Numbered from the stretch's first letter, positions 1 through 6,752 are shown. The stretch: DNA of 10,053 nt from an uncultured Bacillaceae bacterium (GCA_904501845.1 CAJGCH010000092.1:1-10053); one strand, 5' to 3'. Notes: generated by a model from the letters alone, not told the origin. Numbers and translations: made by a program.

Positions 1-74
1 CTCATTTGTTCCCGCAGCCAAACAATCCGCTCCTCTATCTCCTTTAGTTTATCTACATACATATACATCCTCAT
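1..74 (-). CDS. 5' fragment of a small gene, possibly Spo0E-like phosphatase
   Basis: The first 24 codons of a minus-strand gene are visible before the window edge. The start is the ATG at 74..72, because an AGGTGA ribosome site lies 8 bases upstream; in-frame ATGs at 68 and 62 are less well placed. The peptide begins MRMYMYVDKLKEIEERI and continues VWLREQM, a charged amphipathic helix. The pattern of a short start, an 'IE..I..LR..M' helix and small size resembles the N-terminal helix of Spo0E-family aspartyl-phosphate phosphatases, which dephosphorylate Spo0A~P in Bacillaceae. The diagnostic SQxLD motif of that family would lie outside the window, so this is only a suggestion. Any short coiled-coil protein would look the same over 24 residues. 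The 63-bp hairpin repeats at 184-344 lie upstream of its start. Confidence 0.5.
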   Translation of the reverse strand, partial: MRMYMYVDKLKEIEERIVWLREQM

Positions 75-183
75 CTCTTCGTTCACCTACATCCATTGTA
101 CAAGGAAAGATGGATAATACGGCCCAATAAAATATGGAAACAATAAAAAAACAGGCAGATAGGCGGGCTTTCTCTGACGATGG

Positions 184-344
184 CCACCTTTTTCCCACCC
201 TTCATACCCATTGTATAGGTGAAGGGTGGGCGTTGCCTGGCTTTCCCCACCTTTCTCCCACCCTTCCTACCCGTTGCATGGGCGAAGGGTGGGCGTTGCC
301 TGGCTTTCCCCACCCTTCAACCACACTTCATTTCCATTACATAG
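184..344. repeat. 63-bp tandem repeat with internal hairpins (2.5 copies)
   Basis: Copy A (184-246) and copy B (247-309) are each 63 bp and differ at 6 positions (57/63 identical); five of the six differences are transitions. A third, degraded copy runs from 310 to about 344. Each full copy carries a 10-bp inverted repeat, CCCACCCTTC ... GAAGGGTGGG, around a 17-base loop, at 194-203/221-230 in A and 257-266/284-293 in B. The repeats are much richer in G+C than the flanking DNA. The period is 21 codons, so reading frames stay open across the copies on both strands; this explains the spurious peptides at 83-313 and 134-409. There is no ribosome site or family resemblance to support them as genes. 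The block lies between the VOC terminator and the start of the leftmost gene. Confidence 0.85.
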
Positions 345-362
345 ACTGTCTCGAATTCACAC

Positions 363-394
363 AAAATAAAAAGGACCGCAGCATTCTGCGCTCC
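363..394 (-). terminator. Terminator behind the VOC gene
   Basis: On the minus strand, GGAGCGCAG and CTGCGGTCC form a 9-bp stem with one G-G mismatch around an AATG loop (394..373). A TTTTTATTTT tail follows (372..363). It starts 19 bases after the VOC stop codon. Confidence 0.8.
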
Positions 395-412
395 TCATAT
401 AACAGATGATTA

Positions 413-829
413 TTAATTCACTATTTGAGTCTTTTTAAATGCAGGGCTCAGTTCACTCCACACGTCAAAAAGATTCCCGTCAGGATCAGCAAACACAAAG
501 TTTTTGCCGGCATGTCCCCTGTCTTCAATCTCACCGACAGGCATTTTTCGTCTTGTGAAATCCTCATGCAGTTTCGTAAGCGCTTTCTCTCCATCAACTT
601 CAAAGGTAAGGATAAAATGGTTCTTACCTGCTCCATCTATGAAATTTGCGCTTTGGTCTGCTGCTGATTTTAATAGGAAGAAGCTTTGTCCTGCCAAGTC
701 TACAATCGCTTTTTCTTTATCAAGATATTTTAATTCTGCCTCTAAATGCTGGGCATACCATTTCTGCGAGCGGTCTGGATCTGTTACGGGAATATAAACG
801 GTACCGACTCTATTAAGCTTTTCATTCAT
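413..829 (-). CDS. VOC/glyoxalase-fold family protein
   Basis: This 138-residue protein has the size of a single vicinal-oxygen-chelate protein, made of two beta-alpha-beta-beta-beta modules. Module 1 starts at VGTVYIPVTDPDRSQKWYAQ (8-27), the usual 'V.D...S..WY...L' strand-helix signature. Module 2 ends with the family hallmark DPDGNLFDVW (115-124). The start is supported by an AAGGGGATG ribosome site about 10 bases upstream. The metal site is not classical: the usual first-strand His is replaced by Tyr/Ile and the C-terminal 'E' position is Asp122, while His71 is present. It is therefore probably not a glyoxalase I; a ligand-binding or resistance-type VOC protein is as likely, and the substrate cannot be told. 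It is monocistronic, with the cadA terminator upstream and its own terminator downstream. A TATACT hexamer at 863..858 could be its -10, but no good -35 is seen. Confidence 0.85.
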   Translation of the reverse strand: MNEKLNRVGTVYIPVTDPDRSQKWYAQHLEAELKYLDKEKAIVDLAGQSFFLLKSAADQSANFIDGAGKNHFILTFEVDGEKALTKLHEDFTRRKMPVGEIEDRGHAGKNFVFADPDGNLFDVWSELSPAFKKTQIVN

Positions 830-897
830 GCTTATTCATCCCCTTTGTCTCTGGCCTAGTATACTATTTCGCTATTTCATACATTAATTCCTTCCCT

Positions 898-930
898 AGA
901 AAAAAATAAGCAGGGGAATCCTGCTTATTT
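898..930 (-). terminator. Terminator behind cadA
   Basis: A perfect 11-bp stem, AAATAAGCAGG / CCTGCTTATTT (904-914 with 920-930), has a 5-base loop and is followed on the minus strand by a run of T. The stem begins at the cadA stop codon (932..930). It separates cadA from the VOC gene. Confidence 0.85.
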
Positions 931-3071
931 CATTTCATTTTTATTCGTAATAATCGCATGCTATTGAGCGTCACAATTAAAGTAGCTCCCATATCAGCAA
1001 ATATGGCCAGCCAAAGGGTTAACCAGCCCGGTATAACAAGAAGCAGCGCTAAGGCCTTTATCCCAAGTGAGAAGATAATATTTTGCTTGATGATCTTAAG
1101 CGCCTTTCGGCTCAATTGTATTGTGTATGGGAGTTTATTAAGATCATCCGCCATCAAGGCGATATCTGCTGTCTCTAATGCAGCGTCTGTTCCCGCTCCT
1201 CCCATGGCCACGCCGATGCTTGCCGCCGCTAAGGCTGGTGCATCGTTTACTCCGTCGCCAATCATTGCGACGTGGCCATATTCTTCTTGCAGTTTCTTAA
1301 TATAGGTCAATTTTTGCTCTGGGAGCAATTCAGATCGGACATTTGTTACGCCTACGCTTTTCGCAACTGCTTCAGCCGTGCGTTTATTATCCCCGGTCAG
1401 CATGATGGTTTTTTGGATACCTGCTTTGTGCAGCCTTTTTATGGCTAGACTGGCAGATTCCCTTACATGATCAGCGACGGCAATCAATAGCATGATGCTC
1501 TGCTCTGTTGCTAAAGCCATAACGGTTTTCCCCTCAGCTTGAAGGGAAGTGATACGGGCGTTTATTTCATCCGTTAATAAATCTGCCTTCATTTCCCTGA
1601 AAAGACCTGGGCTACCGACATAATAACGGGTCTTGTTAATGACTGCTGAAATGCCCTTGCCTGTAATGGATTGCACATTATCAGGTTTTATGGCATCAAT
1701 ATCTAGTTTTAGCTGCCTCGCTTTTTCGACAATCGCTCCGGCCAGCGGGTGACCCGAACCTTTCTCGATAGCAGCGGCCAACGTCAAGGCGTCATTCTCT
1801 TTAAGGCCAAATGTAACCATATCTGTAACTACCGGCTTCCCTTCAGTAAGCGTTCCTGTCTTATCAAATGCGATTACCTTTAAATGGCCTGCTTCCTCCA
1901 AATGAATGCCGCCTTTTATAAGCACTCCGTTTCTTGCCGCATTGCCAATCGCTGTTACGACAGCCACCGGAGTGGAGACGACGAGTGCACAAGGACATCC
2001 TACGACTAAGGCAGCAAGTCCTTGATAAACCCAAGTGCTCCAATCTCCGTCAAATAGCAGCGGCGGAACAATCATAATCAGGAAAGCCACAGCCATGATG
2101 GCTGGTGTATAGTACTTTGCGAACCGATCCACGAAGGCTTGTGATGGAGCTTTCTCCGCCTGGGCATCTTCAACTAACTGAATAATTTTTGCTATCGTTG
2201 TGTCCTCGGCACGTTTCGTAACTTCGATTTCCAATAATCCCTCTTCATTTAATGTACCGGCAAAGACTTCATCACCAGCACTTTTTTGCACGGCAATGCT
2301 CTCACCCGTTATAGCCGCTTGATTTAGGGATGAACTCCCCTTCTTGACAATTCCGTCCATAGCAACCTTCTGTCCAGGTTTAACGATCATTAAATCATGA
2401 AGCTCTATCTCATCAACCGGCAAGACCATTTCCTGATTCCCACGTCGAATCAATGCTTCATTTGGTGCAAGATTCATCAAAAGCTCAATGGAACGACGCG
2501 CCTTATCCATTGAATAACGCTCAAGTGCTTCGCTGACGGCAAAGAGGATGACAACAATGGCCCCCTCTCTCCACTCCCCTATGATTGCAGCACCGATGAT
2601 AGCAATCGTCATTAAGGTGTTCATGTCAAAGGATAATTTACTTAAATTCTTCAAACCAGTTAAGAACAGAGAATATCCGCCAACCGCTATCACTATGAAG
2701 AAGCCAATCGTCGGGATTATATGCTGCTCTCCATATACAGCTGATGATGCAAAGCTAATGAGAAGAATAAGTACAGAGAAATACACCTTCCAATTATCTT
2801 TCTGTTTCCAAAACGGCACACGCTCAGCTCGTTTTTCTCTCTCATCCCTTATTTTCAAATTTTCGAATGCGCCAGCTCTTTCAATCTCATCGAGGGTTGC
2901 TTCGCCTTCCACAAAGATCTTGGATGCACCAAAATTAATCCTTGCATCTGTGACGCCATCTATGCTCTTCACATTATCCTCGAATATCCTGGCACAATTG
3001 GCACAGCTCAATCCTTCAATACGATAGGTTTTCCCTTCGTGATTCTGCTGTTTCTGCTGAAGTTCAGCCAT
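930..3071 (-). CDS. cadA: Cd2+/Zn2+/Pb2+-exporting P1B-type ATPase CadA
   Basis: This 713-residue membrane pump exports divalent soft metals using ATP. One N-terminal HMA domain (about 16-75) carries the metal-binding CANC (23-26). Membrane helices follow from about 95, then the actuator TGES (255-258), the transport-site CPC in VVGCPCAL (359-361), the phosphorylated Asp in DKTGT (403-407), the P1B-specific SGHPLA (439-444) and the hinge GDGVND (605-610). The last helices hold Lys672 and Asp693 in the 'K...AIFADMGATLIV' arrangement typical of the Zn/Cd/Pb subgroup (P1B-2) and not of copper pumps. Length is normal for CadA. The start has an AGAGGTGA ribosome site and overlaps the cadC stop by 8 bases, implying coupled translation. 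Expression should follow CadC derepression. It could equally be called ZntA/ZosA-like; the adjoining CadC favours CadA. Confidence 0.93.
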   Translation of the reverse strand: MAELQQKQQNHEGKTYRIEGLSCANCARIFEDNVKSIDGVTDARINFGASKIFVEGEATLDEIERAGAFENLKIRDEREKRAERVPFWKQKDNWKVYFSVLILLISFASSAVYGEQHIIPTIGFFIVIAVGGYSLFLTGLKNLSKLSFDMNTLMTIAIIGAAIIGEWREGAIVVILFAVSEALERYSMDKARRSIELLMNLAPNEALIRRGNQEMVLPVDEIELHDLMIVKPGQKVAMDGIVKKGSSSLNQAAITGESIAVQKSAGDEVFAGTLNEEGLLEIEVTKRAEDTTIAKIIQLVEDAQAEKAPSQAFVDRFAKYYTPAIMAVAFLIMIVPPLLFDGDWSTWVYQGLAALVVGCPCALVVSTPVAVVTAIGNAARNGVLIKGGIHLEEAGHLKVIAFDKTGTLTEGKPVVTDMVTFGLKENDALTLAAAIEKGSGHPLAGAIVEKARQLKLDIDAIKPDNVQSITGKGISAVINKTRYYVGSPGLFREMKADLLTDEINARITSLQAEGKTVMALATEQSIMLLIAVADHVRESASLAIKRLHKAGIQKTIMLTGDNKRTAEAVAKSVGVTNVRSELLPEQKLTYIKKLQEEYGHVAMIGDGVNDAPALAAASIGVAMGGAGTDAALETADIALMADDLNKLPYTIQLSRKALKIIKQNIIFSLGIKALALLLVIPGWLTLWLAIFADMGATLIVTLNSMRLLRIKMK

Positions 3072-3432
3072 CTGCTTTCACCTCTTTTTTATGAGCAAGA
3101 GCCATCAACATTATTTGCTCAATATGGTCATCATCTAATGAATAAAAGACGAGTTTTTTCTCTTTCCGGTATTTTACGACACCTTGCTTGTAGAGATTCC
3201 TCAGATGATGGGATGTATTCGCAATGGTTGCGCCAATGATATTGGAAAGGTCACATACACAAAGCTCCTCCTCGCAGCATAAGGCATAAACAATTTTGGA
3301 CCGATTCTCTTCAGCGAGCGCCTTGAACAAAAGGGTCACATCGGAGATATTCTCCCGTTCTATTTTCTCCTGTACCTGTTTAACCTTCAGTTCATCAAAA
3401 CACTCGACCTCACATATGTCTCTCTGTTTCAT
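3064..3432 (-). CDS. cadC: Metal-sensing ArsR/SmtB-family repressor CadC
   Basis: This winged-helix repressor of the cad operon is released from DNA by Cd, Pb or Zn. Starting at the ATG at 3432..3430 (GGGTGA ribosome site just upstream) gives 122 residues and puts cysteines at 7, 11, 58 and 60. To my knowledge these are exactly the alpha3N metal-ligand positions of plasmid pI258 CadC, and Asp101, His103, His114 and Glu117 match its alpha5 zinc site. An in-frame ATG at 3453 has no ribosome site and would add seven residues that spoil this register. The recognition region reads DLSNIIGATIANTSHHLRNL (61-80). Cys52-Cys53 is an additional adjacent pair. The gene is first in the operon with cadA, and two operator-like repeats lie at 3445-3521, so autoregulation is likely. 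Confidence 0.92.
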   Translation of the reverse strand: MKQRDICEVECFDELKVKQVQEKIERENISDVTLLFKALAEENRSKIVYALCCEEELCVCDLSNIIGATIANTSHHLRNLYKQGVVKYRKEKKLVFYSLDDDHIEQIMLMALAHKKEVKADG

Positions 3433-3444
3433 ATAATCACCCAT

Positions 3445-3470
3445 TTCATTCAAGCGTTTGTTTGATTATA
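3445..3470. promoter_or_regulatory. Putative CadC operator 1 (promoter-proximal, imperfect)
   Basis: TTCATTCAA-N8-TTGATTATA: the arms match at 6 of 9 positions but keep the TCAA-N8-TTGA core, as in my memory of the pI258 cad operator. It lies just upstream of the cadC start, in the expected transcript leader, where bound CadC would block RNA polymerase. Confidence 0.55.
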
Positions 3471-3473
3471 TAT

Positions 3474-3503
3474 ATGATATCATTGCTTATCTGATTCATT
3501 CAA
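3474..3503 (-). promoter_or_regulatory. Putative cadCA promoter
   Basis: A TTGAAT -35 (3503..3498) and a TATCAT -10 (3479..3474) are separated by 18 bases, for transcription toward cadC. The -35 falls inside the distal operator. A TATAAT at 3470..3465 is an alternative -10 but has no matching -35. Confidence 0.45.
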
Positions 3504-3521
3504 ACATTCACTTGAATGAAT
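3494..3521. promoter_or_regulatory. Putative CadC operator 2 (perfect inverted repeat)
   Basis: ATTCATTCAA (3494-3503) and TTGAATGAAT (3512-3521) form a perfect 10-bp inverted repeat around an 8-base spacer. The core geometry, TCAA-N8-TTGA, is the same as in operator 1, and the two centres are 50 bp apart. It overlaps the predicted -35 of cadCA. Confidence 0.7.
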
Positions 3522-3533
3522 TAACCTAAAGTC

Positions 3534-3567
3534 AAAAATAAAAGGATAAGCGCATCTGCTTATCCTT
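3534..3567 (-). terminator. Terminator of the acyl-CoA operon
   Basis: A perfect 10-bp stem, AAGGATAAGC / GCTTATCCTT (3542-3551 with 3558-3567), has a 6-base loop. On the minus strand it is followed by a TTTTATTTTT tail. It sits 20 bases past the ligase stop codon and insulates the cad promoter. Confidence 0.85.
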
Positions 3568-3587
3568 CCTGCTTCTATATTACCTGC

Positions 3588-5153
3588 CTATGATAAACCG
3601 GCATCCTCAAGCGCATGTTTACGCAGTACTTGCTTCAATACCTTCCCGGAAGCATTCCTTGGCAATTCTTTTGTGAACTCCACTTCTTTCGGTTTCTTGT
3701 AGGAAGCAAGCTTACTGCCGCAATACGCTATCACCTCTTCCTCCGTAAGGTTTTCACCCGGCTTTAAGATCACGATTGCCTTCACGCTTTCTCCCCACGC
3801 TTGATCCGGAACTCCAATGACCGCACAATCTATGATCGAAGGATGAGCCAATAGCACGGCCTCAACCTCAGCGGGATATATATTTTCGCCGCCGCTAATC
3901 AGCATATCCTTCTTCCGGTCCACCACATAGATGAAACCCTCTTCATCCATCCTGACCAAGTCACCACTATGGAACCATCCGCCCTTAAAAGCTTCTTCCG
4001 TTGCTGCCTTGTTCTTATAGTATTCTTTCATCACACTCGGTCCACGGTAAATAATTTCTCCAATCTCTCCAACCGGAACATCGTTCATCTCCTCATCGAC
4101 GACACGCAATTCAATATTCAAAGCTGCCCGCCCCACAGAATCCGTCTTCCTTAGGGCATCGTCCCCCTTTAGAATCGTAGCTGATGAAGTCGTTTCTGTT
4201 TGGCCGAAGGTATCAATGAGGAAAGCATGATGAAAATGCTTCAATATCAAATGCTTTAACCCAATCGGACAAATGGCTCCGCCTGTCGTGCAGCTCGCGA
4301 CAGAGGACAAATTGAATTGACCGATATTTGGAATCTGGAAAAGGTAGTTCCACATCGTAGGGACAAGCGCAAGGGTCGTGACTCCTTCCTCCTCAATCGC
4401 CTTTAGGACGGAAAGTGGATGGTACTCCTTTTGAATGATGGTTTTTCCGCAAACAAGAACGGTCCGAATCAGAATCATAATGCCTGCAATATGGAATAAG
4501 GGGACAGTTGCCAGCTGGATTTGATGCAAGCCCGCCTGTCCTTCCCACATCATGTTGAACCCATTCACGCACAGATTCTTATGTGTGAGGACCGCACCCT
4601 TTGGCCGGCCAGTCGTACCTGATGTGTAAACAATCATGGCGGGCTCATCATCATGGATGCCTGGCGAGCTATACGGCATATCTTGTTCAAAAAGATGACT
4701 ATATGGCAGGAAATCCATATGCTCTGGCACCTCGCCATTCACGATAACCAAACGGACCTTTGGAATCCGTTCCATCATCTCCCAAACGATGCCCGCGTAC
4801 TCCTCATCAATAAACAGTACCGCACAGTCTGAGTCGTTCAAAATATACTCAAGCTCCATCACTCCAAGGCGGAAATTAATGGGCACTACGGCATGCCCAG
4901 TGAGAGCTGTGCCAAAGAACACCTCGACAATGGCAAGCGAATTCTTCATGAGGAAGCCAATCTTATCCTCCTGCTTAAGCTCCCTTGCCATCAGCCAGGC
5001 TGCCAGTTGACTTGCACGCTGGTCGAGCTCCTCAAAGGTCAAGGTGTCTCCCTCATACTTAAAGGCATCCATGGATGGTGAACGATGGGCAGCGCGCTTT
5101 AATAGCTCTCCTACTAAGAGCTGTGAAGAAGCATACAATGACGATGTTGCCAT
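3588..5153 (-). CDS. AMP-forming acyl-CoA synthetase (fatty-acid-CoA ligase-like)
   Basis: This cytoplasmic enzyme of 521 residues joins a carboxylic acid to coenzyme A through an acyl-adenylate (ANL superfamily). Motifs in order: P-loop YTSGTTGRPKG (176-186), A5 DTFGQTE (314-320), GWFHSGD with the ribose-binding Asp (392-398), hinge DRKKDMLISGGENIYP (413-428) and the C-terminal catalytic Lys504 in NASGK. Length is typical for medium/long-chain or aromatic acid ligases of the FadD/LcfB type; chain length cannot be read from sequence. The ATG at 5153 is chosen because GGAGGAGAGG lies just upstream; an in-frame TTG at 5168 would sit on that ribosome site. It is 78 bases behind the acyl-CoA dehydrogenase with no terminator between, so both are probably one operon, driven from the sigma-54-like promoter at 6510-6526. 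Confidence 0.9.
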   Translation of the reverse strand: MATSSLYASSQLLVGELLKRAAHRSPSMDAFKYEGDTLTFEELDQRASQLAAWLMARELKQEDKIGFLMKNSLAIVEVFFGTALTGHAVVPINFRLGVMELEYILNDSDCAVLFIDEEYAGIVWEMMERIPKVRLVIVNGEVPEHMDFLPYSHLFEQDMPYSSPGIHDDEPAMIVYTSGTTGRPKGAVLTHKNLCVNGFNMMWEGQAGLHQIQLATVPLFHIAGIMILIRTVLVCGKTIIQKEYHPLSVLKAIEEEGVTTLALVPTMWNYLFQIPNIGQFNLSSVASCTTGGAICPIGLKHLILKHFHHAFLIDTFGQTETTSSATILKGDDALRKTDSVGRAALNIELRVVDEEMNDVPVGEIGEIIYRGPSVMKEYYKNKAATEEAFKGGWFHSGDLVRMDEEGFIYVVDRKKDMLISGGENIYPAEVEAVLLAHPSIIDCAVIGVPDQAWGESVKAIVILKPGENLTEEEVIAYCGSKLASYKKPKEVEFTKELPRNASGKVLKQVLRKHALEDAGLS

Positions 5154-5231
5154 GGTCCTCTCCTCCAATCCTATTAATGATCACGAGCTAATCATTTCCG
5201 TATTGATTTCATTAAATGAGCATTTGGCACC

Positions 5232-6410
5232 TTACAGACCCATTCTCTTTGCAATGATTACCTTCATGATTTCATTCGTGCCGGCAAAAATCGGAGAAAC
5301 GGCAATATCCCGGTAGCGGCGGGCAATCTTGTATTCTTCCATATATCCATACCCTCCATGAAGCTGCATGCATTTCGGAGCATTTTTCCTTGCCATATCG
5401 GTAATCCACCACTTGGCCATTGATACCTCAGTTTCAATTTGATCTCCATTCATATGTCTTTGAATCAATTGATCAAGAAAGGTCCTTCCAAGCTGGACTT
5501 CCGTCGCAATTTCAGCCAAGGTGAATTGCGTGTTCTGAAATTTCGCTATCGGTTTCCCAAAAGCTTCTCGTTCCTTTACATAGGAAAGTGTCAATGCCAG
5601 CATGTCCTCGGCAGCCACCTGACCGCCGATTGCCGCAAGCAGCCTTTCCTGCTGCAGATTTTCCATTAAGTATTTGAACCCTTCTCCTTCGTTACCGAGC
5701 AGATTCTCTGCAGGAACCCTAACGTCCTCAAAGATTAGCTCTGCCGTATCCTGGGCATGCATTCCCACCTTACGAAGCTTGCGCCCTCGAGAGAAGCCCG
5801 GTGTATCTTTCTCTACTATGAGCAGGCTGATTCCTTTATGGGCTGGCTGTACATTCATATCTGTTTTACATGCAACAATTACGACATCTGCATGAATGCC
5901 ATTGGTAATGAAGGTTTTCTGGCCGTTGATGATATATTCATCACCATTCTTCACTGCCGTCGTTTTGATTCCGGCCAAATCCGACCCTGTGCCAGGCTCC
6001 GTCATGGCGATAGCTGTGATAATGTCCCCGCTTACACATCCAGGCAAGTATCGTTTCTTCTGCTCCTCTGTACCAAACGATTCAATATAAGGAACCATAA
6101 TCCCGCTATGGGCACCCGGACCTGCCATTCCCCCGCCAATTCTCCCTGTTTCCTCTGACAAGATTGCCGAATAACCAAAATCACCGGAGGCGCCCCCATA
6201 CTCCTCGCTGACAGATGGACATAAAAAGCCGTTCTCGCCCATCTTCCGCCAAAACTCCCTTGGAACGAGCCGCTCTTCTTCCCACTGTTCAAAATAAGGA
6301 AGGCATTCCTTCTCTAAGAATTTTCGCAATGAATGACGAAACATTACATGCTCATCCGTATAATATGGACGTTCCTTTTTTTGCACATCAGATACCGCTG
6401 TTTTGGCCAT
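5232..6410 (-). CDS. Acyl-CoA dehydrogenase (FAD-dependent, LCAD/IVD-like active site)
   Basis: This 392-residue flavoenzyme introduces the alpha-beta double bond into an acyl-CoA and passes electrons to ETF; length is standard for the family. Seen are the FAD/substrate motif AMTEPGTGSD (135-144), LHGGYGYMEEY (350-360) and REAFGKPIAKFQ. The C-terminal position that carries the catalytic Glu in short/medium-chain enzymes (IYEGT) reads IFAGT here, with Ala376. A Glu in QQERLL (Glu255) fits the helix-G base used by long-chain and isovaleryl-CoA dehydrogenases, so the enzyme should be active with a different base position. The ATG at 6410 has AGGAGG 7 bases upstream; a longer frame opening at 6476 lacks such a site. 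It is first in a probable operon with the acyl-CoA ligase, preceded by a sigma-54-type promoter and a leader of about 90 bases. Confidence 0.92.
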   Translation of the reverse strand: MAKTAVSDVQKKERPYYTDEHVMFRHSLRKFLEKECLPYFEQWEEERLVPREFWRKMGENGFLCPSVSEEYGGASGDFGYSAILSEETGRIGGGMAGPGAHSGIMVPYIESFGTEEQKKRYLPGCVSGDIITAIAMTEPGTGSDLAGIKTTAVKNGDEYIINGQKTFITNGIHADVVIVACKTDMNVQPAHKGISLLIVEKDTPGFSRGRKLRKVGMHAQDTAELIFEDVRVPAENLLGNEGEGFKYLMENLQQERLLAAIGGQVAAEDMLALTLSYVKEREAFGKPIAKFQNTQFTLAEIATEVQLGRTFLDQLIQRHMNGDQIETEVSMAKWWITDMARKNAPKCMQLHGGYGYMEEYKIARRYRDIAVSPIFAGTNEIMKVIIAKRMGL

Positions 6411-6509
6411 TACTATTCCTCCTCTTCTTTCGCGAATCTCGGCAAAAGATAGGGATGCAAAACGAAAGCTCTCCATCCTTTTTTGCCATCTTACTCTCGT
6501 CTATAAAAG

Positions 6510-6526
6510 TGCAATATTCATGCCAA
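6510..6526 (-). promoter_or_regulatory. Putative sigma-54 (SigL) promoter of the acyl-CoA operon
   Basis: The minus strand reads TTGGCATGAATATTGCA. It fits the sigma-54 consensus YTGGCACG-N4-TTGCW with a single mismatch (C to T), and GG and GC are exactly 10 bases apart. T-rich DNA follows the -12 element. Predicted transcription starts near 6499, about 90 bases before the dehydrogenase ATG. No convincing sigma-A promoter was found for this gene. Confidence 0.7.
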
Positions 6527-6565
6527 CACCTAAGCCCGGCTATAAGTTGTCCTTTAACAGCGGTG

Positions 6566-6573
6566 TTCCGGAA
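6566..6573. promoter_or_regulatory. TTCCGGAA palindrome, possible activator half of a UAS
   Basis: This self-complementary 8-mer is identical to the core of the larger palindrome at 6649-6664, 87 bp away centre to centre. It lies about 70 bp upstream of the predicted sigma-54 start. Function is inferred from position only. Confidence 0.35.
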
Positions 6574-6648
6574 TTCCCTACATTCCCTTCCAGACCTGTC
6601 TGATACCCAAACACCTCACATCCATTTTTTACATGCACTTGAAATATT

Positions 6649-6664
6649 GTCTTTCCGGAAAGAC
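6649..6664. promoter_or_regulatory. Perfect 16-bp palindrome, candidate enhancer-binding site
   Basis: GTCTTTCCGGAAAGAC is perfectly self-complementary with no loop, so it is better suited to a dimeric DNA-binding protein than to an RNA hairpin. Its centre is about 157 bp upstream of the predicted sigma-54 start, within the usual range for bacterial enhancer-binding proteins. It is also about 96 bp upstream of the phnA-like start on the other strand, so it could serve that gene instead. Apart from this, the other palindrome and the sigma-54 site, I see no gene or RNA in the intergenic stretch 6411-6752. Confidence 0.45.
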
Positions 6665-6752
6665 TATGACAGTATAAGAGCAGATATCATGCGAGAGAAG
6701 AAAAAAGCACATACTTAGCCCGCTTCTCTCAAAACATAACGGAGGAATCACC

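Noticed and set aside
83..313. Minus-strand ORF of 76 codons containing a 21-residue repeat
   Set aside because: It is created by the 63-bp repeat, whose period is a multiple of three. It has no convincing ribosome site and is highly basic with no recognised family; better described as a nucleotide repeat.
134..409. Plus-strand ORF across the same repeat
   Set aside because: Same cause as the minus-strand ORF; it also runs through the VOC terminator and has no ribosome site.
2548..3027. Plus-strand ORF of 159 codons inside cadA
   Set aside because: Antisense shadow of the conserved ATPase coding sequence; no ribosome site or family resemblance.
3494..3521. FadR (fatty-acid repressor) site in the cad region
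   Set aside because: The TGAATGA/TCATTCA words are present but in the opposite order and spacing from the Bacillus FadR consensus as I remember it. Position over the cadCA promoter and the shared TCAA-N8-TTGA core fit CadC better.
5154..5168. TTG at 5168 as start of the acyl-CoA synthetase
   Set aside because: It would place the start on the GGAGGAGAGG ribosome site that serves the ATG at 5153.
6215..6718. Plus-strand ORF spanning the ACAD start and the intergenic region
   Set aside because: It overlaps the start of the dehydrogenase antisense and the sigma-54 region; the peptide resembles no family and lacks a ribosome site.
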